From Dasypus novemcinctus (lineage: Eukaryota > Chordata > Mammalia > Cingulata > Dasypodidae), in the NCBI RefSeq assembly GCF_030445035.2, contig NC_080680.1:97903157-97967156 (forward strand): a DNA stretch of 64,000 nucleotides, given 5' to 3'. A program made the translations under genes and the position numbers. How positions within the stretch are numbered: the first letter of the stretch is position 1; the number at the start of each line of letters is the position of its first letter. The notes below the pieces were generated by a model, which made no database searches, was not told the origin of the DNA, and saw nothing but the letters and a program-made list of their open reading frames with translations. Of this stretch, positions 1 through 12,389 are shown in pieces.

Positions 1-543
1 TCGTGGGTCGGTCGTCTTGTCTGTTTACCCACCCCCTTTGTGTGGAGGGAGTCCAGTGGAGCAGGATCATGGCCATGACTTTCTCAGTCATTTGTCTTTC
101 CTGCTTGTTGAAATCATGAGAAATTTATTTTGTGATTGGGACTAGGATATTTAAGGTTTTGTTGTTATTGTTTTTCACTTAATTTGGGGGTAAGGCTTGG
201 ACTGAAGTTTAGATCTCAGGAAAGACACCTATAAATTAAATGTTCCTACACGGATTGTTTTATCAACTTTCCCCCATTCCCTGAAATAAACTGAGGATTG
301 TTGGTCGTTTGACTTGGGAGGGTCAGAAGAAAGGTTCGTCCTGTGCTTTTTCATCAAATGTTTTTCTGAATAAAAGCTTACTGTCGTAAGTGTGAGCCTT
401 TCTCCAGCCGGTTCCGTTCCCTAGATGCACGTGTTCTCTGTCTGTAAACGTGCTTGGAGGAGAGATATTCACTCACTGTCCTGACCCTGAAAATCCCCCT
501 CCTTGCCTCATTCTGCTTCTGCTTGCTTTCTTTTTGTACTTAG
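1..543 (+). other. GGTA1: GGTA1 intron upstream of exon 7 (partial)
   Basis: This is intronic sequence before the exon at 544. I looked for the preceding stem exon (a short WWFPxWFNN-type segment) and did not see it, so it lies further upstream. The polypyrimidine tract at about 520-541 is the acceptor for exon 7. Confidence 0.7.
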
Positions 544-654
544 GACCCACAATTATCCAGAAGAAGACGTAGATAAAGAAAAAGGAAAAGAAAAGGAACA
601 AAGAAAGGAAGACAAAGAAGAAGAGTTACAACTAAGGGACTGGTTTAATCCAAA
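544..654 (+). CDS. GGTA1: GGTA1 stem exon (equivalent to bovine exon 7)
   Basis: This internal coding exon of alpha-1,3-galactosyltransferase encodes part of the stem that links the Golgi membrane anchor to the catalytic domain. The acceptor is a pyrimidine-rich tract ending tacttag, and the donor is gtaaga at 655-660. The exon is 111 bp: one base completes the previous codon, 36 codons follow, and two bases are carried into the next exon. The peptide starts THNYPEED, continues as a run of alternating Lys, Glu and Asp, and ends in the GT6-typical LRDWFNPK. The frame joins the exon at 5857 without a shift. The acidic and basic stem is the least conserved part of the enzyme, so its length varies among mammals. 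Exons for the cytoplasmic tail, membrane anchor and first stem residues are not in the window. The call rests on recognising the peptide and on the exon order. Confidence 0.93.
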
Positions 655-959
655 GTAAGACGTGAAGGACCATCCCACGTGCTCAGCAGGAGTAGCGGGG
701 GCTGTGACAGACACTGAGAACATTCCTGATTTCAGGGAAAGGGTCTTAGCATATATTACTTTTAACATTAGACTTTGAAAATGAAACAGAAACTCCAGAT
801 GTTTTGACCCAAAAATGCTTGAGCAACACAGATTCTGATATGAATTGGCCATTTGTAGCAGATGAATGACAAAATATTGGCTGGAAGGGTTCATGGAGGC
901 CACAGGGTATTGTGGAAAGCCATGGATCTTGAGTCAGCAAGAAAATTCTGACATTCATT

Positions 960-1008
960 TAGCGCATCTATAAAATGGGGATGATGATAAAAATCTCATG
1001 GGGCTGGG
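960..1008 (+). repeat. MIR fragment
   Basis: The phrase 'tctataaaatggggatgatgataaa' is split here only by ancient divergence; it matches the 3' half of the mammalian MIR SINE. Confidence 0.5.
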
Positions 1009-1009
1009 C

Positions 1010-1400
1010 ATTCATTTATTAAGCAAGCATACAACAAATGTTTATCAAACACTTATTTGCTAGGCCAGTGTTTTTCAAACTGCTGGTCATTACCCATTAG
1101 TGTGTTCGGAAACTAGCTCAACGGTCAGCAGCTTTTTTTTTTTTAAATGCAATGGAATAGAAAATTTCAGAAGGCATCAAATGAAGTAAGGATAAGTATT
1201 GTTTAGCAAAATGTTTTTCTATATATATGTATCTGCATGTGTTGGGTTGCAATATATTTCTTACTCTAAGGCATCAAAAAATTCAAAAACACTTTACTAA
1301 ATACTGTGTTAGGCACAGGAGGCAGGAGAAATCAATCAATATGGTTATGTTTAAGAAGCTCATGATCTTCTAGGGGCAGTGGTCATGAAAACAGTGCTTG
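1010..1400 (+). repeat. Degraded L2-like 3' fragments
   Basis: The sequence resembles the 'aacaaatgtttat..aacacttatt.gctaggc' and 'actgtgttaggcac..agg' phrases typical of L2 3' ends. It is interrupted by about 200 bp that I cannot assign. Confidence 0.35.
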
Positions 1401-3611
1401 CCATGATTGGTGAGGAGGTATAATCAATCGAGCTAGAGAAGATGCAGTCTGGGGAGTGAGGAGGTGTGAGCTCTCCACAATGACTTTGAGGCCTGGGAGA
1501 CTGGGGACTGGGGTGGGCACCATAGACCAGAAAAGGAAGGAGACACAGGTCTAGGAGTCAGGGTAGGCATGGGCTCATTAGGACAGAGGTGCTATGGGGC
1601 ATCTGGATAGAAATTCATAGGGTGCCCATGAGTGTGGCAGAAAGTATGTGCTGGTGATGTGGGTTGGGGAGTCATCAGGGTATAGGTGACAGGGGAGTTG
1701 GGGGGCTGCATGAGGCCCCCTGGAAGAGCACTAGCTGTTCTTCTCTCCACTCTCCCCTGTGCAGGGCTCAGCTTCTCCAAAGGAATGGGGGATAGATATT
1801 TAAAGAAGAATGGTTTGAAGGAGCATTGAATTTAAGCCTTAGGGCACCAAGGTATATTTGTAGCTGAAATGAATGATTGAATGAATGAACAAATAAATAT
1901 ATCTTATTATGAGTGTCTTTGCTCACAGTTAAGGCAGCCCTGACCCAAGTCCCCCAAGTCCTGCTCAGCAAATCACAGTAAAATGGACCCACTCTCCTTT
2001 AAAGGGAACTTGGGGACTATCTGTGACTTACCTAGCCTGCCCCTTGGGGAATCTTGTGTACCTATCAACAGGGCTTATGTTTCCATCTCCTGACATTCCT
2101 AATAATGTTTTAGCATCTTATAGATGGCCACCCTGTTGGCCATAAATGATATCATACCATGTGTACTTCTCTGTAAACTTTCTAAAAATATTACAAGATA
2201 TTGTGCACGTATTTCCACATCTGTACATCAAGATCTCTTGGCTATCATGACACCAATTCCTCATAATTTTCTTCCTACTTTTCCATTCTCCCTTCTCTCT
2301 CTCCTTTATAGGGTCATCTCCCTCTTTCCAATGTTCCAATATTACAGTTTCCCAGAGCTAAGTCCCATATCCTTGTCCCCTTTTTAATTTTTGTTGCACC
2401 ATCTTGCAAGATAATCTCCTTCATTTCTGTGGCTTTAGGTGCCATCTGTGTGATGAGGACTACACACTTAGGTTTCATGGATTTCTCAGGTGATCCCAAT
2501 GGATCTCTAGATTCTACTGCACCCTTGTCCTTTCTTTTCCTTCTCAGTAAATGGCTCCAGCCAGAGTGCAGGGAGACATCTGTGTCAAAGTCCCTTTTGT
2601 CAGCATGTTCTGTTAATTCTTCCTTCAAAACATTCTCCTTCTCTCCATCCATCAGCCACCGACCTTGTTCATGCTCTTCTCTGGATCCCTGTCTAGCACG
2701 CTGCCTCTTATAAGGAATTCAAGTGCATCTTTTTTTCACCTGCTGCATGAGTCATCGAATTTCAACAACTCTATCCAACCCTTGGATACCACAATGTACC
2801 TATAAATAAATAAAATTTGAAAGCTGCAAATAACCTAGGTAGGTGTGTTTGGTTACAGAGGCCTTTTTAAATATGTGTGTGGGAAGTCTTTACCCCTGGT
2901 GGTGCTGAACAAGCCAGTGTCACGTATTTGGGTGTCCTGCTTGGATGGAAGGCATTTGGACAGCTCCAGGTCTTTTCCTCGCTCCTTTTCCTCCTTGGAG
3001 AGTTTTCAGCTATTAGAGGTCAGCCCCATCTTTGTGACCTTGGACATTTCTGGCAGTCAACACTGGCAAATGCTAGTTCTGTCTTCTCTCACTTCTGTGT
3101 CTATTTTGATGACTAAGTCTTCTTGGTCAGAAGTTCATCCAGGAAGCTGCTCTCAGTCTGACCAGACTCCCCCACTCCACCCCTCTCCTTTTCCCTTCCC
3201 CCTGCCTTGCATTTTCAGGCTTTTGTCTGGCTTCTGAGGGTTGCCGATATGTTGGAATTATCAGTGGAATTTAATAATTAGCAGCAGGGAAATAGAAAAT
3301 TTTAATTTTTATCATTAAAATGTAATTTTTAATATTACTTTCTTTCTGCTAGAAGGAAACTTTGCCATCCAAGTAACCAAACTGGACACCAGTTTTCTGA
3401 ATCATCTTTCTAGATGTGTGAGCAGTTGGGCATCTGTTGAGACCTGGAAATTGTCAGTGGGCGAGGCAGGGTCTCATTTCCCTGATTGCAGTGCTTTGCA
3501 TTGGGCCTGGTGCAGAGCAGGGAAGTAGACAATGTGTTTGAGGGAATGAGTGCCCTGGACTGGCCCTTTCTATAAATCGAACAACTGAAGACATAGAATC
3601 TCACCTTGCTT

Positions 3612-3705
3612 TTATTTGCAATATGAGGATAATGATAGTACCCACTTCACAGGGTGGTTTTGAGGGTTAAATGAGATAATGATGGTCAAGTCCTTAGGTC
3701 CTGGT
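3612..3705 (+). repeat. MIR fragment
   Basis: The run 'atatgaggataatgatagta' followed by 'ttgagggttaaatgagataat' is diagnostic of the MIR 3' half. Confidence 0.65.
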
Positions 3706-4077
3706 GCAGGTGATCCCTTTTCTCCTTTTTTAATTAAAAAAAACTTATTTTTTTTATTATACACTACTTAGCAAATGTTGAGCTCAAACACAGCTCAAGA
3801 CTTAGCCAGCAGGCTGGCTCAGACCTGCTAGAAGTTGCGTGACAGGCTAAAACTAAGGACTGTAATGAACAAAATGGTTATGAATGGAAGAATTTCAGTT
3901 CAGAAATCAGTTGTAGACATATAAGCCACGTGTTTGTGTGTGTGTGTGTGTGTGTGACTTCATTGGTTTGAAATCCTGTTATTCAAAGCTGAGGGCGTTA
4001 TGTGATTAAACTCACCCCATAAGCTTCTAAAAAACAATCTCATCGTTTCTCAGTCTGCACTGATGAAAATGTCAAGG

Positions 4078-4325
4078 GGGCTTAGTTTAGTGGAAATAGT
4101 GTTACTTTTAGATCAGGACAAACCTGGTTCTAACACCATCTTCATCAGCATTGTAGTGAAGTTCCATATAAGAAGCAATATAGCTCAGTGGTTGATTGCC
4201 TGCTTCCCATTACAATGTCCTGGGTTCGATCTCCGGTGCCTCCTTTAAAAAAAAGGCAATATAGTGGGGTGGCTTAGGGCTAGATGAGAAAATGTATATG
4301 AAGGTGCCTGGCCCAGGGTGAAGTA
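4078..4325 (+). repeat. MIR relic split by a SINE
   Basis: The left part (tagtggaaatagtgttactt...acaaacctggttctaacacc) resembles the MIR 5' half. The right part (gatgagaaaatgtatatgaa, ggtgcctggcccaggg) resembles the MIR 3' half. A younger tRNA-derived SINE sits between them at 4171-4254. Confidence 0.45.
4171..4254 (+). mobile_element. DAS-type SINE, monomer
   Basis: A tRNA-derived monomer with an A-box-like 'tagctcagtggttgattgcc', a B-box-like 'gggttcgatctcc' and a short A tail. It lacks the long body seen in the larger copies. Confidence 0.75.
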
Positions 4326-5856
4326 GGCTCCATGTTAGCTTTTCTCATGATTGAAGGAAACTGAGAATTCTTGCGTCATCCATGCTTCAGTAAGGGCAGA
4401 ACTGATCTCGGTTTGAGATGCCAGACTGAGGGCCTCAGAGCAGCCTGAGAGTCCTCCCCACGCCCCCCATCTCTGAGTATCTCTGGACCACCCAGAAAGT
4501 GATTCCAGCTGTGCTGGGAAAGAAAGCAGCAGGCCCAAAGCAAGATATAGTAGGGCTGGGGTGGAAGGGTGAAATCAATGCAAGCATTAGCACAGGTGTT
4601 GGTGACAGACGGGGGCTCCACCCAGGCTCCCTTTACCACTGCCGGCATTGGCCGTGGGGTTGGGAGAGGTGGAGGGTGACCCAGTGTTGCCTGCCTCACT
4701 GTGGGAAAGCACCCCTCCCCTGCTGGGCAAGGGGCAAGTGAGTTCCCGCCGTCCAGTCTGTCTGCTGACATCTTCCCTACAGCCTCACCAGGGCCACGTG
4801 CGTACAGCTGGCAGGGACTGGCAGGACTTAGCCCGGTCACTTGCCCTCTGGGGGTTGAGCCTGGATGCTCCCCTGACTGAAGTACAAGTACACTTGGGCC
4901 AGGCCTGTCCTGGGGGTTGACTGTAAATGATGGTCTCAGCCTCCGCCACTGCTTGAGCAGATGGGTGTTGGAGCGGAGTTCTCCCCAGCCCCTCCTGCGG
5001 CGAGCTCCACCCTCACGCCGGCCCCCACCACTCCTCTGTCCTTTTTTGCTTTTACCCTTAACGGTCACCCTATAGCTTGCTTTTTTGGGGCTTTCTGTGT
5101 TTACGTTGCCTTTGCCAACTCTCTTTCAAGCTTTCTGGGTACAGAGAACATGCTTCTACCTTGTCCTTTTGGGTTCCTAGTAAAGAGGAATCGTGATCTG
5201 AGGGGAGAGTCAGTAGCCAAGCCCTGTGGTCTGCACCCAAGGCCTGTGTTTCAGACTAATCCTCGAGGAGCCTCCGTCAAGCCCCCCCTCTGTGGGCACC
5301 TCTGTCTCCGATTGGGAAATGAATGCCCACACCAGGACCCCTGGTCTGGGGCCCTTTCTGGCCTATGACCAGGTTCTTGTCCAGAAATCTCTTCTGGCAA
5401 GAAGGCAAAACAAAATAGCTTTTTCTCTTTCAACTCTAATCTCACTCTCTCATCCCCCAGAAACAAGAATTAGGGTTTTCTTAGGCCCGGATGCTACCCA
5501 CAGGGATAAATAATGCCCAAAGATGCCACTGAGGCTCAGGAAGGAGCTGGGGGATAGGGAAAGCGATTTAGAAGGAGGGGAGCAGGGAAAACAGGAAAAG
5601 GAAAAACAATGCGGCCTCGAGGTCAGGTGTCCCTAAGGGCCCCCTCAGCCCTCAGAGGCTCCTAGGCTAAAGCCTCCTGGCCCTCGCTCAGAAAGGCAGG
5701 TGCACAGCTCTGCACCAACTTTGTGGGGTTCAGCTACAGGCAGTATTCAGAGATAGCCATTGCAGGAAATAGCTGAGCCCGGTTTTACCTTGGATGACCT
5801 CTGCTCTACCTCAGCAAAGCTGTTTTGACTCACGGGACTCTATGTTTTGTTATCAG

Positions 5857-5994
5857 AAATCGCCCGCAAGTTGTGACGGTGACCAGATGGAAGGCGCCCA
5901 TTGTGTGGGAAGGCACCTACAACAAAGCCATCTTAGAAAACTATTATGCCAAGCAGAAAATTACCGTGGGATTGACGGTTTTTGCTGTTGGAAG
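5857..5994 (+). CDS. GGTA1: GGTA1 exon entering the catalytic domain (equivalent to exon 8)
   Basis: This 138-bp coding exon has the same length as the corresponding exon in other mammals. The acceptor ends ttatcag and the donor is gtaagc at 5995. It enters with one base of a Lys codon and leaves after AG of an Arg codon. It encodes the start of the GT6 catalytic fold, reading [19 protein letters not shown] and then [20 protein letters not shown]. The WEGTYN and [10 protein letters not shown] blocks are strongly conserved in GGTA1 and contribute to the UDP-galactose binding side of the Rossmann-like fold. No stop or frameshift is present. Spacing to the neighbouring exons, 5.2 kb upstream and 2.7 kb downstream, is normal for this gene. 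Confidence 0.95.
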
Positions 5995-8674
5995 GTAAGC
6001 GAGACAAAGAAAATCATCCTGTGTCTCGTTCCGTAGTCAAAATGGACTCATGGAGGCTGGGCATACTTTGTCGGAATTATTAGAATACAAGAAAGTTTAA
6101 ATGGGACCTTTTCTGTCCCAAGTCTGCTGAGGCCACAAAAGGTTGAGACTAAAACAAGAGTGGAGGAGTGCTCCCATTCCCACCCCAAAGTGAGGGTCTC
6201 AGAATGCAGGCAGAAAGGTCTCTACACCAACTGACCCGAGTCTACGGTTCACTCACAACCACCTTCTCACCAACCTCCGTGGCTTCCTTTGGAAATTCCA
6301 AAAGTACCAGCTCATGGACAACCAAATGCATAGCTTTATTCCTTCTAAACTCTCAAGAGCCAGGACTAAGGACAGAGGGATTTACAGCAAGTTCTAGGAA
6401 GAAAGAGAGGTAAGCACGCTAGTTTTCCATGTTCTAGCATGGCTGACCCACTCTCTTCCGTGGGTTTTTTCAAGTCACGCTCACCCTTTGACCATAGAGG
6501 ATTTGGTCTGGGAAGATTTGGCTGGAAGTGTGCATCTGTACTACTAGTTTTTAAAGATAGCTCCTTTTGCTTTTTTGGAGAATTTCCAATTTGATTTTTT
6601 TCCCCAAAAAACAAAAATAAAAGTTCAGTTTTTCTGTTCTTCTGTGGGCCTTTTCATTTTTACTTCTTCCAAAAAAGATATATGGAAAGTTGATTCCCTT
6701 GGCTTGTGCAAAGAAGGTTAAAGAGCCAGGTTGACCCTTGAGCATTGCTGAGGCGGACCTCAAGGAGAGCAGTGAAAATCTGACAGCTCTCCAAAGACAA
6801 CCTTCCCCAGCCCAGAGCCCGGCAGTCATTGCTGTGATTAACAATACAATTAGCACTTAGTTTTACTAATTTCACCAGATGTACTGGTCTCAGGAGCCTG
6901 TCTCTGATAGAGAAAGATGATGGGAGTTTTGACATTTTTTTCCTAGAATCTGTAACATGGGTCAGGAGCCAGGCTCACTCACCTAATCCTTTGGCTTCAA
7001 AAGGGACAAGCCAGCCAGGATGCAGATTGCTTTGATTTGGATGATTCTAAAAAGAACAGAACGCTGCCTGCTGCCCCACAGTAGTGTCAACCATTCGCAA
7101 CTTTGCAACTCTGCAGAACTAAAGTGTAAATTGCAAATCCTGGTGAAAGCTCTGTGCTCTCGGCCCTCAAGCAGGGCGGGTTATTTGTGCTCATCAGCAA
7201 TAAGCCCCCACACATAGTGGACTTTTAGGAGGTGTGATTTTTGGTTTGTTTTAAAATAACAATGCATGGAGGCAATGTAGTGCTTTAATCTCTAAACAGT
7301 ATCAAGTTTCCCAGTGACTTTCTCCCATAGTTTCCCAAGCTTCAGGGCACAATAGATTCTTCTTAAAGTTATAGAGTATTGAAGAATTTCCTGCCACAAA
7401 CCACAGCTCTTGTCAAATTTACTTTTTATGTTGTTCAGATATATTTTCTCTGTTTAAAGAATCAATACAGAAAAGCCTTGGAATTCCTGAGGCCAACTTT
7501 GTAAACTTTATTTTGGTGGTCAAGAAAGGTAATTCACACAGCAACAAACAATGAAAAGAAATGCCATGCATTATTACTCAACATCATTAATGGTCAGTAA
7601 TCTGATCAGCAAATTAAATTCAGGCAGCATTCACTGAGTCTGAGTTTTAGGTGTGGTTGAGTTATATTAAGTCACCTGATTTCTTATTCTTCCCTATGAT
7701 TTCCATAGCATACCCTCACAAAAGACCGTGTAGCTTGGGATTGCAGAGGATATCAGTATAATGTTTTTTGAACAAATGGATAAATGGTGAAATAAGGTTA
7801 AATCTGAGGTTGTTTGCGCTCCCAGTTGGATAGATCTTGTAATGGTGGTGTCTGGGTAATGGATTGGTGTTTTGCGTGATCAGTGGGAGACTTACAGGGT
7901 GATATATGTAATTTGGAGGGAGTTCCATGTCCCATAGTCCATTCTCTGGGTCACAGGAGAGCATAAGAGAGTCCTCATAGCTGGACTTAACACAGCACCA
8001 AAGCACCTAAGGATAACATGTGCCTTGCACCTGGTAGAACAGCAACATTGGGGAATTGCCTGAAGTCTTTGAAGGGGACTAAAGAACCAGTACCCCTTTT
8101 CCCTGCCCAAAGACCAAACCCACTGATAAATAAGACAAAGGGGTAAGGCAGATGATAGTAAATAACACCTTGATTTCTGATTAAAAGCTGGTATTGGAGA
8201 ATGTGGATTGTATCTGTAGGCCCTGGGCCTCCTAATGTTTGTGCAGAGAATAAGACTTAGGCACCCCTGGTCACCTGCAGCCCTGGAAAACTGCAGGCCT
8301 CTGGCTGTAAGGTAGAGCCTAGACCACACAGCTGCCTGCAAGACCCAGAATAGTCAGACATACATACTCTCTCAGACTGGTCAACTTCCAGGAGTGAGAG
8401 GAGCGGCAGGGCAGGGTTGTGCATGCCCAGCTTCTCCTCTGAAGTTGGCAGTCAGGTAAATCGCTCCACCACCCCAAGGTCTGAGTGAGTGAATGGTGGA
8501 GACTGCCCAGAAGGGCTATAGCAACAGGAAGCCCTGCACAAGAAAATAACCATCTGGGGTGGGGAAAAATCATTCCTCTCCTAACTGTAAAACACAGACA
8601 ACATAATTTTAAAAGCACGTGGTCTTCTGCAGAAATCTAGGAGGTTAAATTTATGCCTGTCTCCTTTGTTTCAG
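5995..8674 (+). other. GGTA1: GGTA1 intron between exons 8 and 9
   Basis: This 2.7-kb intron appears to be mostly unique sequence, with no SINE, LTR or L1 that I could recognise. The 3' end has a good pyrimidine tract (ctcctttgtttcag). Confidence 0.75.
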
Positions 8675-9368
8675 ATACATTGAGCATTATTTGGAGGAGT
8701 TCATGACATCCGCTAATAGGTACTTCATGGCTGGCCACAAAGTCATATTTTACATCATGGTGGATGACATCTCCAGGATGCCTTTAATAGAGCTGGGTCC
8801 TCTCCGCTCATTCAAAGTGTTTGAGATCAAGCCTGAGAAGAGGTGGCAGGACATCAGCATGATGCGCATGAAGACCATTGGGGAGCACATTGTGAGCCAC
8901 ATCCAGCAAGAAGTTGACTTCCTCTTCTGTATGGATGTGGACCAGGTCTTCCAAGACACCTTTGGCGTGGAGACCCTGGGCCAGTCAGTGGCTCAGCTAC
9001 AGGCCTGGTGGTACAAGGCACATCCTGATGACTTTACCTATGAGAGGAGGAAGGAGTCGGCTGCATTCATTCCGTTTGGCCAGGGGGATTTTTATTACCA
9101 TGCAGCCATTTTTGGAGGGACACCCATTCAGGTTCTGAACATCACCCAGGAATGCTACAAGGGAATCCTGCAGGACAAGGAAAATGACATAGAAGCAGAG
9201 TGGCATGATGAAAGCCACCTAAACAAGTATTTCCTTCTCAACAAGCCCACAAAAATCTTATCACCAGAATACTGCTGGGATTATCATATAGGCCTGCCTT
9301 CAGATATTAAAATTGTCAAGGTATCTTGGCAGACAAAAGAGTATAATTTGGTTAGAAATAATATTTGA
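8675..9368 (+). CDS. GGTA1: GGTA1 terminal catalytic exon with stop codon
   Basis: The last coding exon of GGTA1 carries most of the catalytic domain. The enzyme transfers galactose from UDP-Gal in alpha-1,3 linkage to terminal N-acetyllactosamine in the Golgi, making the alpha-Gal epitope. The acceptor is ctttgtttcag; coding begins with the base that completes an Arg codon and ends at TGA 9366-9368. The Mn-UDP binding DVD motif is at codons 8934-8942 within [10 protein letters not shown]. The acceptor-binding QAWWYK block, [14 protein letters not shown], a predicted N-glycosylation site (NITQ), and [11 protein letters not shown] with the catalytic Glu at 9210-9212 are all intact. [13 protein letters not shown] and the C-terminal [12 protein letters not shown] tail, which closes over the substrate, are also present. 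The ATG at 8691 is internal, not a start. Human and Old World primate copies carry inactivating lesions; this one shows none. With the other two exons, about 313 residues of the roughly 370 expected are visible. Confidence 0.97.
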
Positions 9369-11240
9369 CTTCAAATTGTGCCAGTAGGTTTCTAAATTTG
9401 AGAGAGTATTATTCTGGCTACTTTGTCAGAAAAGTAACACTTAATTTTCACGTTAAAAATACTAACAAAACACCAACAACACAGCAAACACATCTATTCC
9501 TCCTTGTAACTTTGAGCCCTGTAATATGTGAGAATGAATCTATGGTAATCAGATGTAAATTCTCAGTAATTTCTTATCTATTCTTAGTTTGGGGGGATAC
9601 ACTATCAGCTGAACCAAAAAGAATTTGCTGCGAGCCAGTAATAACTAATACTCTACATGTGACAGATAACGCGCTGGAGAAAAGAGTTCTGAGGGAAGTG
9701 TTTGGCAACAAGATACAGTTGGTTGGGGGAAGGTCATCCTCTTGCTTTCAACGTCTTCCTTTCCTTGATGAGAGCATAAAGCAACATAGAATTGCTTTAC
9801 ATCAGGAGAACTCTTAGGACACAATCTGACTTGGCAATCTTCAGAATCTTTCAACAGCAGATTGGTTCAGGCCATTTGTGGCCTGTGTCCCTTTCTCATC
9901 ATTACGTTGCTTGGCTTCTGTGCAAAAGACTGGTGGAGATCCCCAGTGAATATCATGATGGTGGATGTTCTGAGCCATGGGATCTGAATGTCAGTGGGTG
10001 CTCAGAGTGAAATGGCAACAAAACCTTAAAGTGAGCATTCCATTAAATAACAAAGAAAGGGTGGCAAGAGCTCGTCACTGTGGGACAGTGCCACCTCGAA
10101 GGGGCACAGTGCAAGGGGTTGGCATCTAAATACACTGTGGATGCAGGTGATGAATGAGAGGCATCATGGGTGCCCTCCAGCATGCTTGGCCCCCCAACTA
10201 TCAATAGCATGGACTTGAATGGAAGATGCTTCTTGTTTTGCCAACCTCTGCAACTTGTGTTTTCAAATCCTTGGCAAGAAGTGGATGGTATCAGAGCAGG
10301 GAGAGGCCTCCAGTGGACTGAAGAGACCTAGGAGGGCCTGAGCTTCATCAGAGGACAATCAGTTATTGGCTGGCTCTAACCCTCAAGGTCCCTCAGACCA
10401 TCATCAAGCCCCAACTATCAGGGGATTGGAGGAAAAACCCTCCCATCAAGTAACCTCTCATTTCCCCTGGTCCCATTTGCACTAATGAAGTATACAAGTG
10501 TAACAAACATTTAGCTGAATTTAATGGCAAGGTTAATTGATTTTATAACAAAGCATGAGGGGATGGCAATAGGAAATCCAGTCCATTCATGACTGACGTA
10601 GCTTAACATTCAATTCCCTTCTCTAAGAGAAGCTGTGAAGTCTTAGATATTATTTAAAGCTGAGCAATTCAGGGTAAAGGATGTTCAGAAGCAACACTGA
10701 CATATGTACATGTTTATATTTTGCTTGTGTTCCAGTTTAGGTCATTTGTTTCCATTTTCAAGCAGTTTATGGAAAAGGTCATTGCACTGGTTTGACGTGT
10801 AATGCAATGGGCGTCTTTGATAAATCGAAACGTCCCTTTTCTCTCCTGTTTCACTGCTGCCTCCTCCTCTTTAAAAAATTCTTGCCCCAAAAAACTGACA
10901 ACCCAACCAAGCAAAATGAACAGAAGTCCTGAAAAAGACGTGGGCTTTAAAGAAAGAAGAGGGAGACCACAGGAGTCTTCCCCTTTGTTTGGTCCATTCT
11001 GGAGTAGGGAGGGAGTGTTGATGTCTTCAGCCCTCCACCAAAGAAATTTCTGTCCTGAATATTTAGAGGAAAGGGCTGATGGAACTCTTAAGTTCCTCTT
11101 AAGGAACTCTCTTGTTTTTTATTTTTTTCTTTTAAATTTAAATTCCAAATGGACAAATTCAAGATCTCATTAATGATTATTCTCAAATGTTTTTATAAAT
11201 AAAATTCCTTATTTACAAATGAATAAATTATTTTCTCAGT
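9369..11240 (+). other. GGTA1: Probable GGTA1 3' untranslated region
   Basis: About 1.9 kb follows the GGTA1 stop. It has no recognisable repeat and no convincing second gene. Two AATAAA hexamers, at 11198-11203 and 11222-11227, are followed by a GT-rich stretch (ctggtctggtc) near 11247, which is a reasonable poly(A) site. The end is inferred; only transcript data would fix it. Short open frames here, including one just after the stop, are not credible genes. Confidence 0.45.
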
Positions 11241-11967
11241 ATATTCTGGTCTGGTCATGGATTGTACATTTTCTCACAAAGCGGTTCAGAATTGTCAATT
11301 ATAGAATTTAAATTTCTTAGAAAAGTCCTCATGACCTTTTGAAAATATGTCTTCTATTATGAAGAACATGTTTGAGAAGAACAAATGCTTATATAGCTCA
11401 TTCCAAAGTGATGCACTGAAATAATTAGCTGCCCCGGGAAGAACCCATAGGAAAAGGCTTGTCCCTGAAGTCCAGGGGTGGGGTGGCAGTGGGTCACCAG
11501 GGCAGAGGAAGAAAACAATTCCATAACCATATCTGGGGGGGTTTAGTTCTGATTGCTGGGAAGTTGGCCAAGGGAACCTTGGGAAAAGGCTAGATTTCAT
11601 AAAAATGAAAATGAAAAAAAACATGACCAGGCTGATGTGAGATGTACCGAACATTGGTAGAGCGTAATTCCCTCCCAGGAAAGATTGTTCCAGTGCCACA
11701 GATCAGTAAACTGGGGTTCAGAGAGGTTAAGCCACACAGCTGGTAAGTGGCTGAACTGAGGCTCAAACCAGAGGAGCTGACAAGGATAAATGTGTTCACA
11801 CAGTCCGTATAGGAGGCTCAGGTTATTTTCCAGGAAAATGCAAGTTATAGAAGAATCTTAAAAATTTTTGCTGCACAATATTTTATAAACTAGATGGGTA
11901 CAGAGGGAGGGATTTTCTACTCTGAAAATTTTTTGTAACCTTAAAACTGTTTTTAAAAACAATCTAT
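11240..11967. other. Stretch with no gene seen
   Basis: Apart from the MIR piece at 11702-11785, I see no gene or recognisable repeat here. Confidence 0.5.
11702..11785 (-). repeat. MIR fragment
   Basis: The sequence 'ggttcagagaggttaagcca' followed by 'cacagctggtaagtggctga' is the reverse complement of the MIR core. Confidence 0.75.
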
Positions 11968-12297
11968 TGGGAAGTGGATGTGGCTCAGGCTGCTAGGTGC
12001 CCGCTTATCACATGGGAAGTCCCAGGTTTAGTTTCCAGTGCCTCCAAAAGAAAATGAGCAAGACAGCAAGCTGACACAAGGCTGGTACAGCAAGATAACG
12101 GAACAAGATGACACAACAAGAGCACCGAAGAGACAGCGAGGAAACAATGAGAGACAAGTAGAGGTGGCTCAAGTGATGGGGTACCTCTTCTCGACATGGG
12201 AGGTCCTGGGTTCGGTTCCCAGTGCCTCCTAAAAAAAGACAGAGCAGACAGCAAGCACAAATAAATGAGGGAGGGTGGTGGGAAGAAATAAAAGTAA
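11968..12297 (+). mobile_element. DAS-type SINE, dimeric
   Basis: Two tRNA-like heads occur in tandem, near 11970 (gaagtggatgtggctcaggc) and 12158 (gtagaggtggctcaagtgat). Each is followed by a 'gttc.gttcccagtgcctcc'-type B-box region, and an A-rich end follows. Confidence 0.8.
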
Positions 12298-12389
12298 ATC
12301 TTAACACAGAAAACCTCAATCTATCAATAAATACCAAAAAATATGCAGATATCCAGGCCCAACCGACAGCTAATAATTCAAGAGTCTCT

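Larger units (their letters stand above)
655..5856 (+). other. GGTA1: GGTA1 intron between exons 7 and 8
   Basis: This 5.2-kb intron has relatively few repeats. It contains MIR pieces near 960-1008, 3612-3705 and 4078-4325, the last split by a DAS SINE. L2-like pieces lie at about 1010-1075 and 1290-1400, and a (TG)n run is at about 3932-3956. The stretch 4550-5350 is GC-rich and shows long but unconvincing open frames on both strands. Confidence 0.75.

Noticed and set aside
2118-2713. Overlapping open frames on both strands in intron 7
   Set aside because: No recognisable protein, no consistent frame and no splice support; they look like chance.
4376-5068. A 230-residue minus-strand open frame in GGTA1 intron 7
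   Set aside because: The region is GC-rich, where stop codons are rare; the peptide is Pro/Gly/Arg-rich without a domain, and overlapping open frames occur on the other strand. There is no splice or promoter evidence.
8691-9368. Reading the last GGTA1 exon as a free-standing gene from its first ATG
   Set aside because: The ATG is an internal Met just after the acceptor at 8674. Upstream exons join in frame, so it is a terminal exon.
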